DNA from: JAGVSR01 sp963778225
GTDB lineage: Bacteria; Pseudomonadota; Alphaproteobacteria; Rhizobiales; Hyphomicrobiaceae
DNA: 64,000 bases
Assembly: GCA_963778225.1 (NCBI GenBank)
Contig: CAVZTR010000011.1
Location: 1-64,000 of the forward strand
Direction: 5' to 3'
Shown here: one piece after another, positions 33,744 to 42,375 of the stretch
Position numbering within the stretch: the stretch's first letter is position 1
How the letters are laid out: every line of letters starts with the position of its first letter
The notes under the pieces: generated by a model
The model's database searches: none
Told to the model about the DNA's origin: nothing
What the model saw: only the letters and a program-made list of their open reading frames with translations
Translations under genes and position numbers: made by a program

Positions 33744-34706
33744 ATGACCCGAGACGCCGCCACCGCCTCCCCCTCCACCGAGGACCTCCAAGCTCTCATC
33801 GCGCGCATCACAGCGCGTGAGCGCCGCGCTGTGTCGGAAGCCGTCACCGAACTCGAGCGCCTCTCGCCGCGCGCTCCGGCTCTCCTGCAAGCGCTGCAGC
33901 CCCATCTCGGCCACGCACTCGTTGCGGGCTTCACCGGTCCGCCCGGCGCCGGCAAATCAACGCTCGTCAACGCCGTCATCCGTGAATTGCGCGCGGCCGG
34001 CAAAACCGTCGCCGTCATCGCCGTCGATCCCTCGAGCCCCATCTCCGGCGGCGCGATCCTCGGCGATCGCATCCGCATGACGGCAGCCTTGGACGATGAT
34101 GGCGTCTTCGTTCGCTCGCTCGCCTCGCGCGGCTATCTTGGCGGCCTTTCGCCCGCCGCCGTGCGCGTGATCGATGCCTTCGACGCAGCAGGCTTCGACA
34201 TCATCCTTCTCGAAACCGTCGGCACCGGCCAGAACGAAATCGATGTCGCCGAAGTGGCCGATGTCCGCGTCGTCATCTCGGCACCTGGCCTCGGCGATGA
34301 CATTCAAGCCATGAAATCGGGCCTGCTCGAAATCGCCGACATTCTCGTCGTCAACAAGGGCGATCGCCCCGGCGCTGAACAAACCATGCAGCAGCTGGCC
34401 GGCGCTCTGTCGATCCGCGCCACCATCAGCGATAAGATCCCGGTTCTGAAAACGACGGCCACCTCGGGCGAGGGCGTCGATCGTCTCCTTTCCGAAATCG
34501 GCAAAGTCGGCGATCGCGTTCGCGCATCAGGATCTCAGACGCGCCGCCGCCGCCGCGCCCGCTATCTCATCGCCCGCGCCGCCGCTGATCTCGTCGCCGC
34601 CCGCGTCCGCCGCGGCAACGTCAGTCGCCTCGACGATCTCGCCGATCGCGTGCTCGCCGGCACATTATCTCCAGACGAAGCCGCAGCGACTTTGCTCAAG
34701 GATTGA
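33744..34706 (+). CDS. meaB: MeaB/ArgK family G-protein chaperone
   Basis: A 320-residue GTPase that loads and protects adenosylcobalamin in methylmalonyl-CoA mutase or related mutases. P-loop 'GFTGPPGAGKSTLVNAVIRE', 'VAVIAVDPSSPISGGAILGD', switch region 'RSLASRGYLGGLSPAAV', 'ETVGTGQNEIDVAEVADV' and 'VVNKGDRPGAEQTM'. The mutase genes are not in the window, so it works in trans. Its stop lies 8 bases from the convergent pentapeptide-repeat gene. Confidence 0.93.
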   Translation: MTRDAATASPSTEDLQALIARITARERRAVSEAVTELERLSPRAPALLQALQPHLGHALVAGFTGPPGAGKSTLVNAVIRELRAAGKTVAVIAVDPSSPISGGAILGDRIRMTAALDDDGVFVRSLASRGYLGGLSPAAVRVIDAFDAAGFDIILLETVGTGQNEIDVAEVADVRVVISAPGLGDDIQAMKSGLLEIADILVVNKGDRPGAEQTMQQLAGALSIRATISDKIPVLKTTATSGEGVDRLLSEIGKVGDRVRASGSQTRRRRRARYLIARAAADLVAARVRRGNVSRLDDLADRVLAGTLSPDEAAATLLKD

Positions 34707-34713
34707 TGGCGTT

Positions 34714-35517
34714 TCAGCGAACGACGCGGTCCGTGTTGCTCGCCTGCTCGAGCCCGGTCACCGTGTCGAAACCCTTGGCTCCGGTGAACTTGGCTTCATC
34801 CAGGTTAGCACCGGCGAAGCTGGCCCCGGTCACGTCCGCGCCGGAGAAATCGGCGCGCGTCAGATCCGCGCCGTTGAAACGCACGCCACGCACATTCGCA
34901 TTGGTGAAGCTCGCAAACCCCAGCCGCCCGTCGGTGAAATCCGCGCCTTCCAGATTGGCATCGTCGAAGTCGCCGCTGAACAGTCCCGACCGCGCCAGCG
35001 ACGTGTTTTCATCGCGCGGATCGCGGCTCGTGAACTGAGCGCCCTTGAGGTCCGCTCCTTTGAAGTCCGAAAAATCGAACCGCCCAAAAAGCTTGGCCCC
35101 CGCCATCTTCGCACCGGTAAACTTCGGCGCCTCCGTCCAGTTCGCGTCCGCCACGGTGAACGTGGAGTAGATGCTGGGCCGCAGGATCGTCACACCTTCG
35201 AGAATGGCGCCGCTGAAATCGGCCCGCGTGATCGTCGCCCGGTCGAGCCGGGCGCCGCTGAGATCCGATCCCTTGAACACGCCATCGGATAGATCGGCAC
35301 CAAGCAGATCCACCTTCGTCAGCCGTGCACCTTTGAAGTCGAGGCCCGCAAGGTCTAGACCAGCCAAATTCTTGCCGGAGAAATCGATGGGCTTGCCGAG
35401 CTTGGCCTGGAACAGCGAGAAGGTGACATCCTTCGCCGTCAAATCGGCCGCCTGTACCGCCCCGCCCGCAATCGCGAAGAGGCAAAACCCGGCGAGATGA
35501 GCAAACGTTCGGTTCAT
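34714..35517 (-). CDS. Exported pentapeptide-repeat protein
   Basis: A 267-residue protein with a signal peptide (AHLAGFCLFAIAGGAVQA) and then over 30 A(D/N)Lxx repeats ('KNLAGLDLAGLDFKGARLT', 'NVRGVRFNGADLTRADFSGA'), which fold as a right-handed quadrilateral beta-helix. The repeats begin near residue 50 and continue to about 250, with a break around 120-165. The role is unknown; cytosolic members mimic DNA and inhibit gyrase, but this one is exported. GAGG 6 bases before ATG 35517 sets the start. Confidence 0.88.
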   Translation of the reverse strand: MNRTFAHLAGFCLFAIAGGAVQAADLTAKDVTFSLFQAKLGKPIDFSGKNLAGLDLAGLDFKGARLTKVDLLGADLSDGVFKGSDLSGARLDRATITRADFSGAILEGVTILRPSIYSTFTVADANWTEAPKFTGAKMAGAKLFGRFDFSDFKGADLKGAQFTSRDPRDENTSLARSGLFSGDFDDANLEGADFTDGRLGFASFTNANVRGVRFNGADLTRADFSGADVTGASFAGANLDEAKFTGAKGFDTVTGLEQASNTDRVVR

Positions 35518-35587
35518 TTTGGGCCTCAGGCGCATCTGAGGCACATATAGCGGCTGTTGCCGTCTCCCGCCACAACCGCCCTGATAC

Positions 35588-37198
35588 TTAGGCCGCCTCC
35601 GCGCCGTCGCGGAATAGCTTGTAATTGATGCTGTCGAGCAGGGCCTCGAAACTGGCATCGATAATGTTGGGCGAAACACCGACCGTAATCCACCGCTCAC
35701 CCGTATGGTTGTCGTGTGTCTCAACAAGAACCCGCGTCACCGCTTCCGTTCCACCCGTCAAGATGCGCACCTTGTAGTCGACGAGTTCGATGTCGTTGAT
35801 GTGCTTCTGATACTTGCCCAGGTCCTTGCGCAGCGCCTGATCCAGCGCGTTGACCGGACCATTGCCCTCTCCCACCGACCAAAGTGGCTCGGCCGCACCA
35901 TTCACATGCACCTTCACGATGGCTTCCGAAACGGTCACCAGCTTGCCGATCGCATTGTGCCGCCGCTCCACCATCACCCGGAAGCTATCGACGGAGAAAT
36001 ACTGCGGTACGTTCGAAAGCATCCGCCGCGCCAGAAGTTCGAATGACGCCTCCGCCGCTTCATAGGAATAGCCGCCAGCCTCGCGGACTTTCACCTCGTC
36101 GAGCAATCGCGTGATCCGATCATCGTCGCGATCGGACACAAAGCCAAACCGCTCCAGCGCGGCCAATACGTTCGAGCGTCCAGCCTGCTTCGATACGAGC
36201 AACCGTCGCTCGTTTCCGACCGCCTCCGGACGGACGTGTTCGTACGTCTCGGGCTCTTTGAGAATGGCCGATGCGTGAATACCTGCCTTGGTCGCGAATG
36301 CGCTCTCGCCCACATATGGCGCATGGCGATCAGGTGCGCGGTTCAGCACTTCGTCGAGCACGCGGCTGGCGTGCGTGAGCATGCGCAGCTTCTCCGCCGT
36401 AATGCCCGTGTCGAAGAAATTGGCGAACTCGCTCTTGAGCAGCAGCGTCGGAATGATCGATGTCATGTTGGCGTTGCCGCACCGCTCACCGAGCCCGTTC
36501 AGCGTGCCCTGGATCTGGCGCACACCTGCCCGCACCGCCGCGAGCGAGTTTGCCACCGCATTTTCCGTATCGTTGTGCGTATGGATGCCCAAGTTGGGGC
36601 CGGGCACGACCGTCGCGACCTCGGCTACGATGCGCTCGATCTCGTGCGGCAGCGTCCCGCCGTTGGTATCGCACAGCACCACCCAGCGCGCTCCGGCCTC
36701 GTAGGCGGTCTTCGCGACACTCAGCGCATACGCCTTGTTGCCTTTGAAGCCGTCGAAGAAGTGCTCGCAGTCAAGCATGGCCTCTTTGCCCGAGGCCACA
36801 ACCGCCTTGATGCTGTCGGCGATGCCTTCAAGGTTTTCTTCGTTCGTGATCCCGAGCGCGACGCGCACGTGGTAGTCCCACGACTTGGCCACGAGGCAAA
36901 TGCTGTCTGCCTCCGACTGCAGCAGCGTCTGAAATCCGGGATCATTCGAAACCGACCGGCCGGCGCGCTTCGTCATCCCGAATGCCGTGAACCGGCTCGT
37001 TTCCAGCTTCGGCTTTGCCGTAAACAGTTCCGTGTCGGTCGGATTGGAACCGGGATAACCGCCTTCGATGTAATCGAGCCCCAGCTGATCGAGCACGCCG
37101 ATGATGCGACGCTTGTCCGCAATCGAGAAATCGACGCCCGTCGTCTGCGCGCCGTCGCGCAGCGTCGTATCGAACAGATAGAGCCGTTCCTTGGTCAT
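35588..37198 (-). CDS. cimA: Citramalate synthase
   Basis: A 536-residue HMGL-family enzyme that condenses pyruvate with acetyl-CoA to (R)-citramalate, giving isoleucine precursor without threonine. 'YLFDTTLRDGAQTTGVDFS' (the GAQT motif distinguishes CimA from LeuA's GEQC), 'LCDTNGGTLPHEI', 'LGIHTHNDTENAVANSLAAV', 'NGLGERCGNANMTSIIPTLL', C-terminal LeuA-type dimer domain from about 400 ('VNALDQALRKDLGKYQKHIN'). Start at ATG 37198; the open frame from 37210 uses TTG. It is the last gene of the cysS-led overlapping cluster. Confidence 0.94.
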   Translation of the reverse strand: MTKERLYLFDTTLRDGAQTTGVDFSIADKRRIIGVLDQLGLDYIEGGYPGSNPTDTELFTAKPKLETSRFTAFGMTKRAGRSVSNDPGFQTLLQSEADSICLVAKSWDYHVRVALGITNEENLEGIADSIKAVVASGKEAMLDCEHFFDGFKGNKAYALSVAKTAYEAGARWVVLCDTNGGTLPHEIERIVAEVATVVPGPNLGIHTHNDTENAVANSLAAVRAGVRQIQGTLNGLGERCGNANMTSIIPTLLLKSEFANFFDTGITAEKLRMLTHASRVLDEVLNRAPDRHAPYVGESAFATKAGIHASAILKEPETYEHVRPEAVGNERRLLVSKQAGRSNVLAALERFGFVSDRDDDRITRLLDEVKVREAGGYSYEAAEASFELLARRMLSNVPQYFSVDSFRVMVERRHNAIGKLVTVSEAIVKVHVNGAAEPLWSVGEGNGPVNALDQALRKDLGKYQKHINDIELVDYKVRILTGGTEAVTRVLVETHDNHTGERWITVGVSPNIIDASFEALLDSINYKLFRDGAEAA

Positions 37199-37203
37199 CT
37201 CTC

Positions 37204-37335
37204 TCACCAAATGCCCGCGACCTTCAGAGCGATGACCACCGCCGCCGCCAGAACCGCAAGCTTCAAAATCAGGTAATACGTCCCATGCCGTTCGAAGGGC
37301 GGGCCCGTATCGTCGCCGTCACGCTTCCCCGTCAT
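37204..37335 (-). CDS. Tiny membrane protein 3 of the cysS-cimA operon
   Basis: A 43-residue open frame whose ATG lies inside the end of the GNAT gene (17-base overlap) and whose stop is 5 bases before the cimA ATG. It has a charged N-terminus (MTGKRDGDDTGPPFERHGT) and one hydrophobic helix ('YYLILKLAVLAAAVVIALKV'). The tight packing on the same strand supports a real gene. Function unknown. Confidence 0.6.
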   Translation of the reverse strand: MTGKRDGDDTGPPFERHGTYYLILKLAVLAAAVVIALKVAGIW

Positions 37336-37843
37336 CGCTGTCCTCGCTGCGTTCCGCCGGTTCGTCGTTCAGTGTCTTCTTCATTGTCGTCGTGGCCAGC
37401 CACTCGCCAAAGCGCTCGACCGAATTTCGCTCCGTCGCCGTGTAGTCGCGCGCCTCGAAGAACTCGACGGCCGTCTCTGAGGCTTCGACCGTGATCGTCC
37501 CCGCCCCGCGTGCCTTAGCCAGCGTTTCCAGCGCGTCGCACAAAGCCGAACCGATCCCGGACCCAGCGTGATACGGGTGAACGTAGAGCATGTCGAGGAT
37601 GCTATCGTCTTTCAGTGAAGCAAATCCTGCCGGCTCGCGGTCCACGTCGATCACGATCGTGGTCGCCTCCTCCAGTCGCTCCCGGAAAGCCTCCGCATCC
37701 TCCGCGAACGCGACCCACGCCGCCCGCTGATCTTCATCATAATCCTCCTGCGTTAACTCCTCGACACTGGCCGCGAAGAGTTCGCGCAGCGCGATCGTGT
37801 CAGCCGGCAGGAACGGCCGCAGCGGATAGCGGGTTTTCGTCAT
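37319..37843 (-). CDS. GNAT family N-acetyltransferase
   Basis: A 174-residue acetyl-CoA-dependent N-acetyltransferase: 'PLRPFLPADTIALRELFAAS', 'ILDMLYVHPYHAGSGIGSAL' (acetyl-CoA pyrophosphate loop, Q/R-x-x-G-x-G/A as H-x-x-G-x-G) and 'AVEFFEARDYTATERNSV'. Its substrate is unknown. Its ATG overlaps the preceding tiny gene's stop (ATGA), and its 3' end overlaps the next tiny gene, so it is part of a translationally coupled set. Confidence 0.88.
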   Translation of the reverse strand: MTKTRYPLRPFLPADTIALRELFAASVEELTQEDYDEDQRAAWVAFAEDAEAFRERLEEATTIVIDVDREPAGFASLKDDSILDMLYVHPYHAGSGIGSALCDALETLAKARGAGTITVEASETAVEFFEARDYTATERNSVERFGEWLATTTMKKTLNDEPAERSEDSDDGEA

Positions 37844-37965
37844 GGCGCAAAGGTGACCGGAAAAAAGCCGCCCAACACCGCGGCCGCCAACACGATGACG
37901 GCGACGATAACGAGCGCCAGAAGCCGCCCGATCGACCGCCCGACGGCGTTCGAGGCATTGCGCAT
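37840..37965 (-). CDS. Tiny membrane protein 2 of the cysS-cimA operon
   Basis: A 41-residue protein 'MRNASNAVGRSIGRLLALVI' continuing as one hydrophobic helix and a final 'GGFFPVTFAP'. Its start overlaps the previous gene's stop (TAATG) and its stop overlaps the GNAT start (ATGA). A basic N-terminus followed by a single helix suggests an N-in membrane peptide. Confidence 0.6.
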   Translation of the reverse strand: MRNASNAVGRSIGRLLALVIVAVIVLAAAVLGGFFPVTFAP

Positions 37966-38093
37966 TATTTGCTCTCCGTGACAGCGAACTCCAAGAGCCC
38001 GAACGACCACGCCGCCAACGCCAGCGCCGTCAGGATCATGCCGATTCCGACGAGCCGCAGCCCCCACCGCACCGCCTTCAATTCCGTCGTCAT
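37965..38093 (-). CDS. Tiny membrane protein 1 of the cysS-cimA operon
   Basis: A 42-residue protein starting on the ATGA that overlaps the cysS stop: basic segment 'MTTELKAVRWGLRLVGIGM', then one helix 'ILTALALAAWSFGLLEFAV' and 'TESK'. Overlaps at both ends argue for translation. Function unknown. Confidence 0.6.
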   Translation of the reverse strand: MTTELKAVRWGLRLVGIGMILTALALAAWSFGLLEFAVTESK

Positions 38094-39475
38094 CGCTGAA
38101 GCTCCCACGTCGTTTCGATCTCGCCCGTATCCTTGTTCTTCGTGTCCTTCAGCGCCACACCCATCCCCGCCAGCTCATCCCGGATGCGGTCGCTCTCCTT
38201 GAAGTCCTTCCGCTTGCGCGCTTCGAGCCGCGCCGCGATCAGCGGCTCCACTTTCGACGCCATGCCAGCCGCTTCACTCGCCTGCACCTCGGCGCGCGCC
38301 TTCAGCGTTTGGCCCGTGAACCCGAGAAACGCCAGCGTCACGTTGAGCGCGGCGGTCTCGCCGTTCCCGTCCAGCCGGTGCAGTTCCGCGATCGCCTTGG
38401 GCGTATTAAGGTCGTCCGAAAGAGCCTCGACCACTCCCGGAGCGACGGCCGCATCCCTACGCGACCTTTCCGGTGCGAACCAACCTGTCAGAATTTTCTC
38501 GCTCTCTTCCAGGCTCTTTTTCGTCCAGTCGATCGGTTGGCGGTAGTGCGTTCGCAGCATGTTGAAGCGCAGCACTTCGCCGGGCCAACCCTCGTCCAGC
38601 AGGTGCCGGATCGTGATGAAGTTGCCGAGCGACTTCGACATCTTCTCGCCTTCCACCTGCAGGAAGCCGTTGTGCATCCACACCCGCGCCATCACGTCGG
38701 TGCCGTGCGCGCACCGCGATTGCGCGATCTCGTTCTCATGGTGCGGAAACGTCAGATCGATCCCGCCGCCGTGGATGTCGAACACGTCGCCAAGATGCTT
38801 GCCCGCCATCGCCGAGCACTCGATATGCCAGCCCGGCCGCCCAGGCGTTGCGATGCCGGCCGGCGACGGCCAGGCGGGTTCACCCGGCTTGGAGGGCTTC
38901 CACAGCACGAAGTCCATCGGCCCTTTCTTATAGGGCGCCACCTCGACGCGCGATCCGGCTTCCATTTCCTCCAGCGACCGGTTCGACAGCTTCCCGTAAT
39001 CTGCCATCGACGAGACATCGAACAGCACATGATCGGCCGCGACATAGGCATGTCCGTTGGCGACAAGCTGATCACAGAGCTGAACCATCTCGACGATGTG
39101 CTCGGTCGCCCGCGGCTCCACCGTCGGCGGCAGCACGCCGAGCGCCGCAATGTCCTTGTGGAACTGCGCCGCCGTCTCTTCCGTCAGCTTGCGAATGCCC
39201 AACTCGGGCGCAAGGTCCGGATACCGCTCGGCCGCGCGCGCATTGATCTTGTCGTCCACGTCCGTGATGTTGCGCACGTAGGTCACGTGCTGGGCGCCGT
39301 AGATCTCTCTCAGCAGCCGGAACAGCACATCGAACACGATGACCGGGCGCGCATTCCCGATGTGCGCGAAATCATAGACCGTGGGCCCGCACACATACAT
39401 CCGAACGTTGTCCGGATCGATCGGCTGAAACGGCTCTTTCTGGCGCGTCAGCGTGTTGTAGAGCCTAAGTGACAT
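38090..39475 (-). CDS. cysS: Cysteinyl-tRNA synthetase
   Basis: A 461-residue class I synthetase charging tRNA-Cys. 'CGPTVYDFAHIGNARPVIVF' (zinc Cys and HIGH), 'PGWHIECSAMAGKHLGDVF' with the other zinc ligands in 'FPHHENEIAQSRCAHG', KMSKS as 'GEKMSKSLGNFITI' and the C-terminal anticodon domain. The length is normal. It heads a run of at least five same-strand genes with 1-17 base overlaps, which ends in cimA; such tight packing predicts one mRNA. Confidence 0.96.
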   Translation of the reverse strand: MSLRLYNTLTRQKEPFQPIDPDNVRMYVCGPTVYDFAHIGNARPVIVFDVLFRLLREIYGAQHVTYVRNITDVDDKINARAAERYPDLAPELGIRKLTEETAAQFHKDIAALGVLPPTVEPRATEHIVEMVQLCDQLVANGHAYVAADHVLFDVSSMADYGKLSNRSLEEMEAGSRVEVAPYKKGPMDFVLWKPSKPGEPAWPSPAGIATPGRPGWHIECSAMAGKHLGDVFDIHGGGIDLTFPHHENEIAQSRCAHGTDVMARVWMHNGFLQVEGEKMSKSLGNFITIRHLLDEGWPGEVLRFNMLRTHYRQPIDWTKKSLEESEKILTGWFAPERSRRDAAVAPGVVEALSDDLNTPKAIAELHRLDGNGETAALNVTLAFLGFTGQTLKARAEVQASEAAGMASKVEPLIAARLEARKRKDFKESDRIRDELAGMGVALKDTKNKDTGEIETTWELQR

Positions 39476-39873
39476 GTGGATAAGCCCCTCTTACCGGCGG
39501 GGCTGAACTCGGTCTTGCACGAAGAAGAAGACGAGGTGGCGCGGCCGGCGGAATTGACTAGCCCGAAATGGGGTTGCCGCAACAGATGGTTGCGGCGCTG
39601 ATGAGCTTGCGCATCGACATCCGCTGCTTATGCGTTCCCGCCCCGTTGCCGTCAATCCCGTGCCTGGCTCCCGTGCATGGCGGCCGGCTGGGCATAGCCC
39701 AGTCGCCATGCACATCCTAAAACATGGCCGGCTCGACGCAGCCGAGCAGCCATGCACAATTGAAAAACCATGCCGCATTTGCTCCCCATTGCCGGCCTAT
39801 GCCATAGTCCACTGGAGATCAAAGACTTGGGCGAAGGACGCCGGCAAAGCCCGAATGATCAGCCGGCCAAGAG
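39476..39873. repeat. Intergenic with two related hairpins
   Basis: Nearly 400 bases without a gene between divergent starts. Two similar long palindromes lie at 39673-39713 (arms GTGCATGGCG / CGCCATGCAC) and 39723-39754 (arms CATGGC / GCCATG around GGCTCG ... CCGAGC). They share CATGGC(G)GCCGGCT and may be copies of one intergenic palindromic element. I see no promoter with confidence. Confidence 0.5.
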
Positions 39874-40987
39874 ATGACGCGCAAATACGATAAAATCGGC
39901 AGTCCCCTCCGCCGCGCAACCCGGATTGCGCCTCTGGTGGCGCTCGGGTTCGCCATCATGTCCGGTGCGGCGAGCCCCGCATCTGGCCCAGTTTTCCTGG
40001 CCCTGGGATCAACCCCAGCAGCGCCAGCCCGTCGAGCAGCCCCCGCCCGTGTGGCGCCCGCCGCCGGAACCAGTCGCCCGCCCGCCCGCTCCAGGCGCAC
40101 CACCGCTGACATCCGCCGGTGGCCGGTCCCCCGTGTGCCTCCAGCTCGAGCAGCGCCTCGTTCAGGAAAACCAGAACGGCGGCCAGTCCCGCGATCTCAT
40201 CCCCATGGTCGAGGGGCAGTTGCGTCAAATCGATCAGCAGTATCGGCAGGCGTCGCAGACGCTGGAGCGTTCCTGCTACGAATATTTTCTGTTCTCCAAG
40301 ACCCTGCGCAACACCAAGAAGTGCGTCGACCTTTCGCGCGAAGTCGAAGGAATGAAGCGGCAGAAGGCAGACCTGGAAAATCAGCGCAACCAGCTGATCT
40401 CCTCGTCCGGAAAATCCTACACTGACGAGATCGTCCGCGAACTGGCGCGCAACAATTGCGGCGCCACGTATCAGCAACAGGCGCGCCGCTCGGAACAGAA
40501 CCCCTACCAGTCGCTCTGGCAGGAAGAAAGCGGCGGCGGCGGTGGCGGGCTGGGCAGCTCGTTCTCAAACCTCCCGTATGCGACGTACCGGACGGTCTGC
40601 GTGCGCCTCTGCGACGGCTACTACTTCCCGGTGAGCTTCTCCACGCTCCCCAACCATTTCGAACGCGACGCGGAAGTCTGCACTTCGAAATGCGCCGCGC
40701 CAACCGAACTCTTCTACTACCAGAACCCCGGCGGATCGGTGGAGCAGATGGTCGGCGCACAATCGAACACGCCCTATTCGTCGATGAAAACCGCCTTCCG
40801 CTACCGCAAGGAGTACGTGCAGGGCTGCTCGTGCAAAGCGGAAGAGTTCAACGCGGGTACGCCGGTCGCACCGGGCGACGGCACACAGCAGCAAGGCGCG
40901 GTATCACCACCGCCGAATGCAAATCCGGCACCCGCCACCGCTGCTGCGGACGCTCCCGGCTGGTCTTCCGAGGTCCGCACGCCTTAA
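39874..40987 (+). CDS. DUF2865-like exported protein, probable frameshift after the signal peptide
   Basis: Restored length about 370 residues. The first frame (ATG 39874) gives a good signal peptide 'RIAPLVALGFAIMSGAASPA'. The conserved body lies in the next frame: 'QFSWPWDQPQQRQPVEQPP', a coiled coil 'LIPMVEGQLRQIDQQYRQAS', and a Cys-rich domain 'YRTVCVRLCDGYYFPVSFST' with 'ERDAEVCTSKCAAPTELFYY' and 'YVQGCSCKAEEF'. This resembles DUF2865. One extra base near 39970-39990 would join them. The alternative is a TTG start at 39926 without a signal peptide, which does not suit such a Cys-rich protein. Confidence 0.7.
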
Positions 40988-40989
40988 GC

Positions 40990-42375
40990 TCAGGCCGTTT
41001 GCCCCGACAGCCGCGCCAACACTTTCTCCCGCCCGATCAGCGGCAGCAATGCTTTCAGTTCCGGGCCGCTATCACGCGCGGTCAAGGCAAGTCGCAACGG
41101 GTGAAACAGCGCCCGGCCTTTGGCCCCGGTCGCAGTCTTCACAGCGCCCGTCCACTCGCCCCAGGTCGCATCACTCCACGGCTCGGCCGGCAGCAACTCC
41201 GCTGCTTTGGCGAGGAAGCCCGCGTCCTCGACCACGGGTGCCATCTCGCCTCCGACGACGCCCCACCACTCTTTTGCATCAGCCAGCACTGTGACGTTGC
41301 CCCTGACAGCCAGCCAGAACGCCTCGCCGCCCCCGACGCCCATTGCGGCCAGCCGTTCGGCCACCTCGGCAAATGGCGTGGCATGCAGGAACCGCGCATT
41401 CAGCGCGCGCAACTCCTGCAGATCGAAACGCGCCGCCGATGTCGACACGTGCGAAAGGTCGAGCCGCTCGGCCAGTTGTGCAATCGACCGCAGCGGTTCG
41501 ATCGCATCCGAAGTCCCGATCAGCGCCACGTAACTGGCGATCGCCATCGGCTCCAGGTCGCGGCTGCCCATCAAGGCCATATCGCCCGATCGCTTCGACA
41601 TTTTGAGATCGCCGCTGGCCGTCAAAAGTGCGTGGTGAGCAAACGACGGCGGCGTGGCGCCCAGCGCGCGGAACAGATCGACCTGCACGCCCGTGTTCGT
41701 CACGTGATCCTCACCACGAATGATGTGCGTGATGCCGAAATCGATGTCGTCCACGACACTCGTAAACGTATAGAGAAATGTTCCATCGGCCCGGATCAGC
41801 ACCGGATCCGACAGCGATCCGAGATCCACCGTCTGCGTGCCGCGAATGAGATCGTCCCAGGCGACGTTCGTATGTTCGGGCTGCAATCCGCCGCCGGGTC
41901 CCGCGTTGTCGAGGCGGAAACGCCAATGCGGCGCACGCCCTTCCGCTGTCAGTTTCGCCTGCTCTTCGGACGTCAGTTTCAGTGCCGCCCGATCGTAGAT
42001 CGGAGGGCGTCCGCTGGCGAGTTGCCGTTTGCGACGCCGGTCCAGTTCATCGGGCGTTTCAAAGCACGCATAGAGCCGCCCCGCCGCCTTCAGCTGCTCC
42101 GCGGCCGTAGTGTAGCGGTCGGTCCGGTCCGACTGTTTGGCCTCGCGGTCCCAGGTGAACCCCAGCCAGGCCAAGTCTTCGCGGATCTGCTGCGCGAACG
42201 CCTCTGTCGATCGCTCTTGGTCTGTGTCGTCCAGACGCAACAGAAACGTCCCGCCGTACCTGCGAGCGAACAGATAATTGAGCACGGCCGTGCGCAGGTT
42301 GCCGAAGTGCAGATAGCCCGTGGGGCTCGGCGCAAAGCGCAAGTGGGGTATCATCGATGGTGCGGCCTCGCTCAC
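40990..42375 (-). CDS. gltX: Glutamyl-tRNA synthetase
   Basis: A 461-residue class I synthetase. HIGH as 'RFAPSPTGYLHFGNLRTAVL', 'FLLRLDDTDQERSTEAFAQQ', KMSKS as 'DLKMSKRSGDMALMGSRDLE', anticodon-binding region at the C-terminus ('RALFHPLRLALTARDSGPEL'). Many alphaproteobacteria carry two GltX, one of which can charge tRNA-Gln for later amidation; which this is cannot be told here. It starts with GTG overlapping the nadE stop (GTGA), so it is coupled to nadE. Confidence 0.94.
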   Translation of the reverse strand: MSEAAPSMIPHLRFAPSPTGYLHFGNLRTAVLNYLFARRYGGTFLLRLDDTDQERSTEAFAQQIREDLAWLGFTWDREAKQSDRTDRYTTAAEQLKAAGRLYACFETPDELDRRRKRQLASGRPPIYDRAALKLTSEEQAKLTAEGRAPHWRFRLDNAGPGGGLQPEHTNVAWDDLIRGTQTVDLGSLSDPVLIRADGTFLYTFTSVVDDIDFGITHIIRGEDHVTNTGVQVDLFRALGATPPSFAHHALLTASGDLKMSKRSGDMALMGSRDLEPMAIASYVALIGTSDAIEPLRSIAQLAERLDLSHVSTSAARFDLQELRALNARFLHATPFAEVAERLAAMGVGGGEAFWLAVRGNVTVLADAKEWWGVVGGEMAPVVEDAGFLAKAAELLPAEPWSDATWGEWTGAVKTATGAKGRALFHPLRLALTARDSGPELKALLPLIGREKVLARLSGQTA

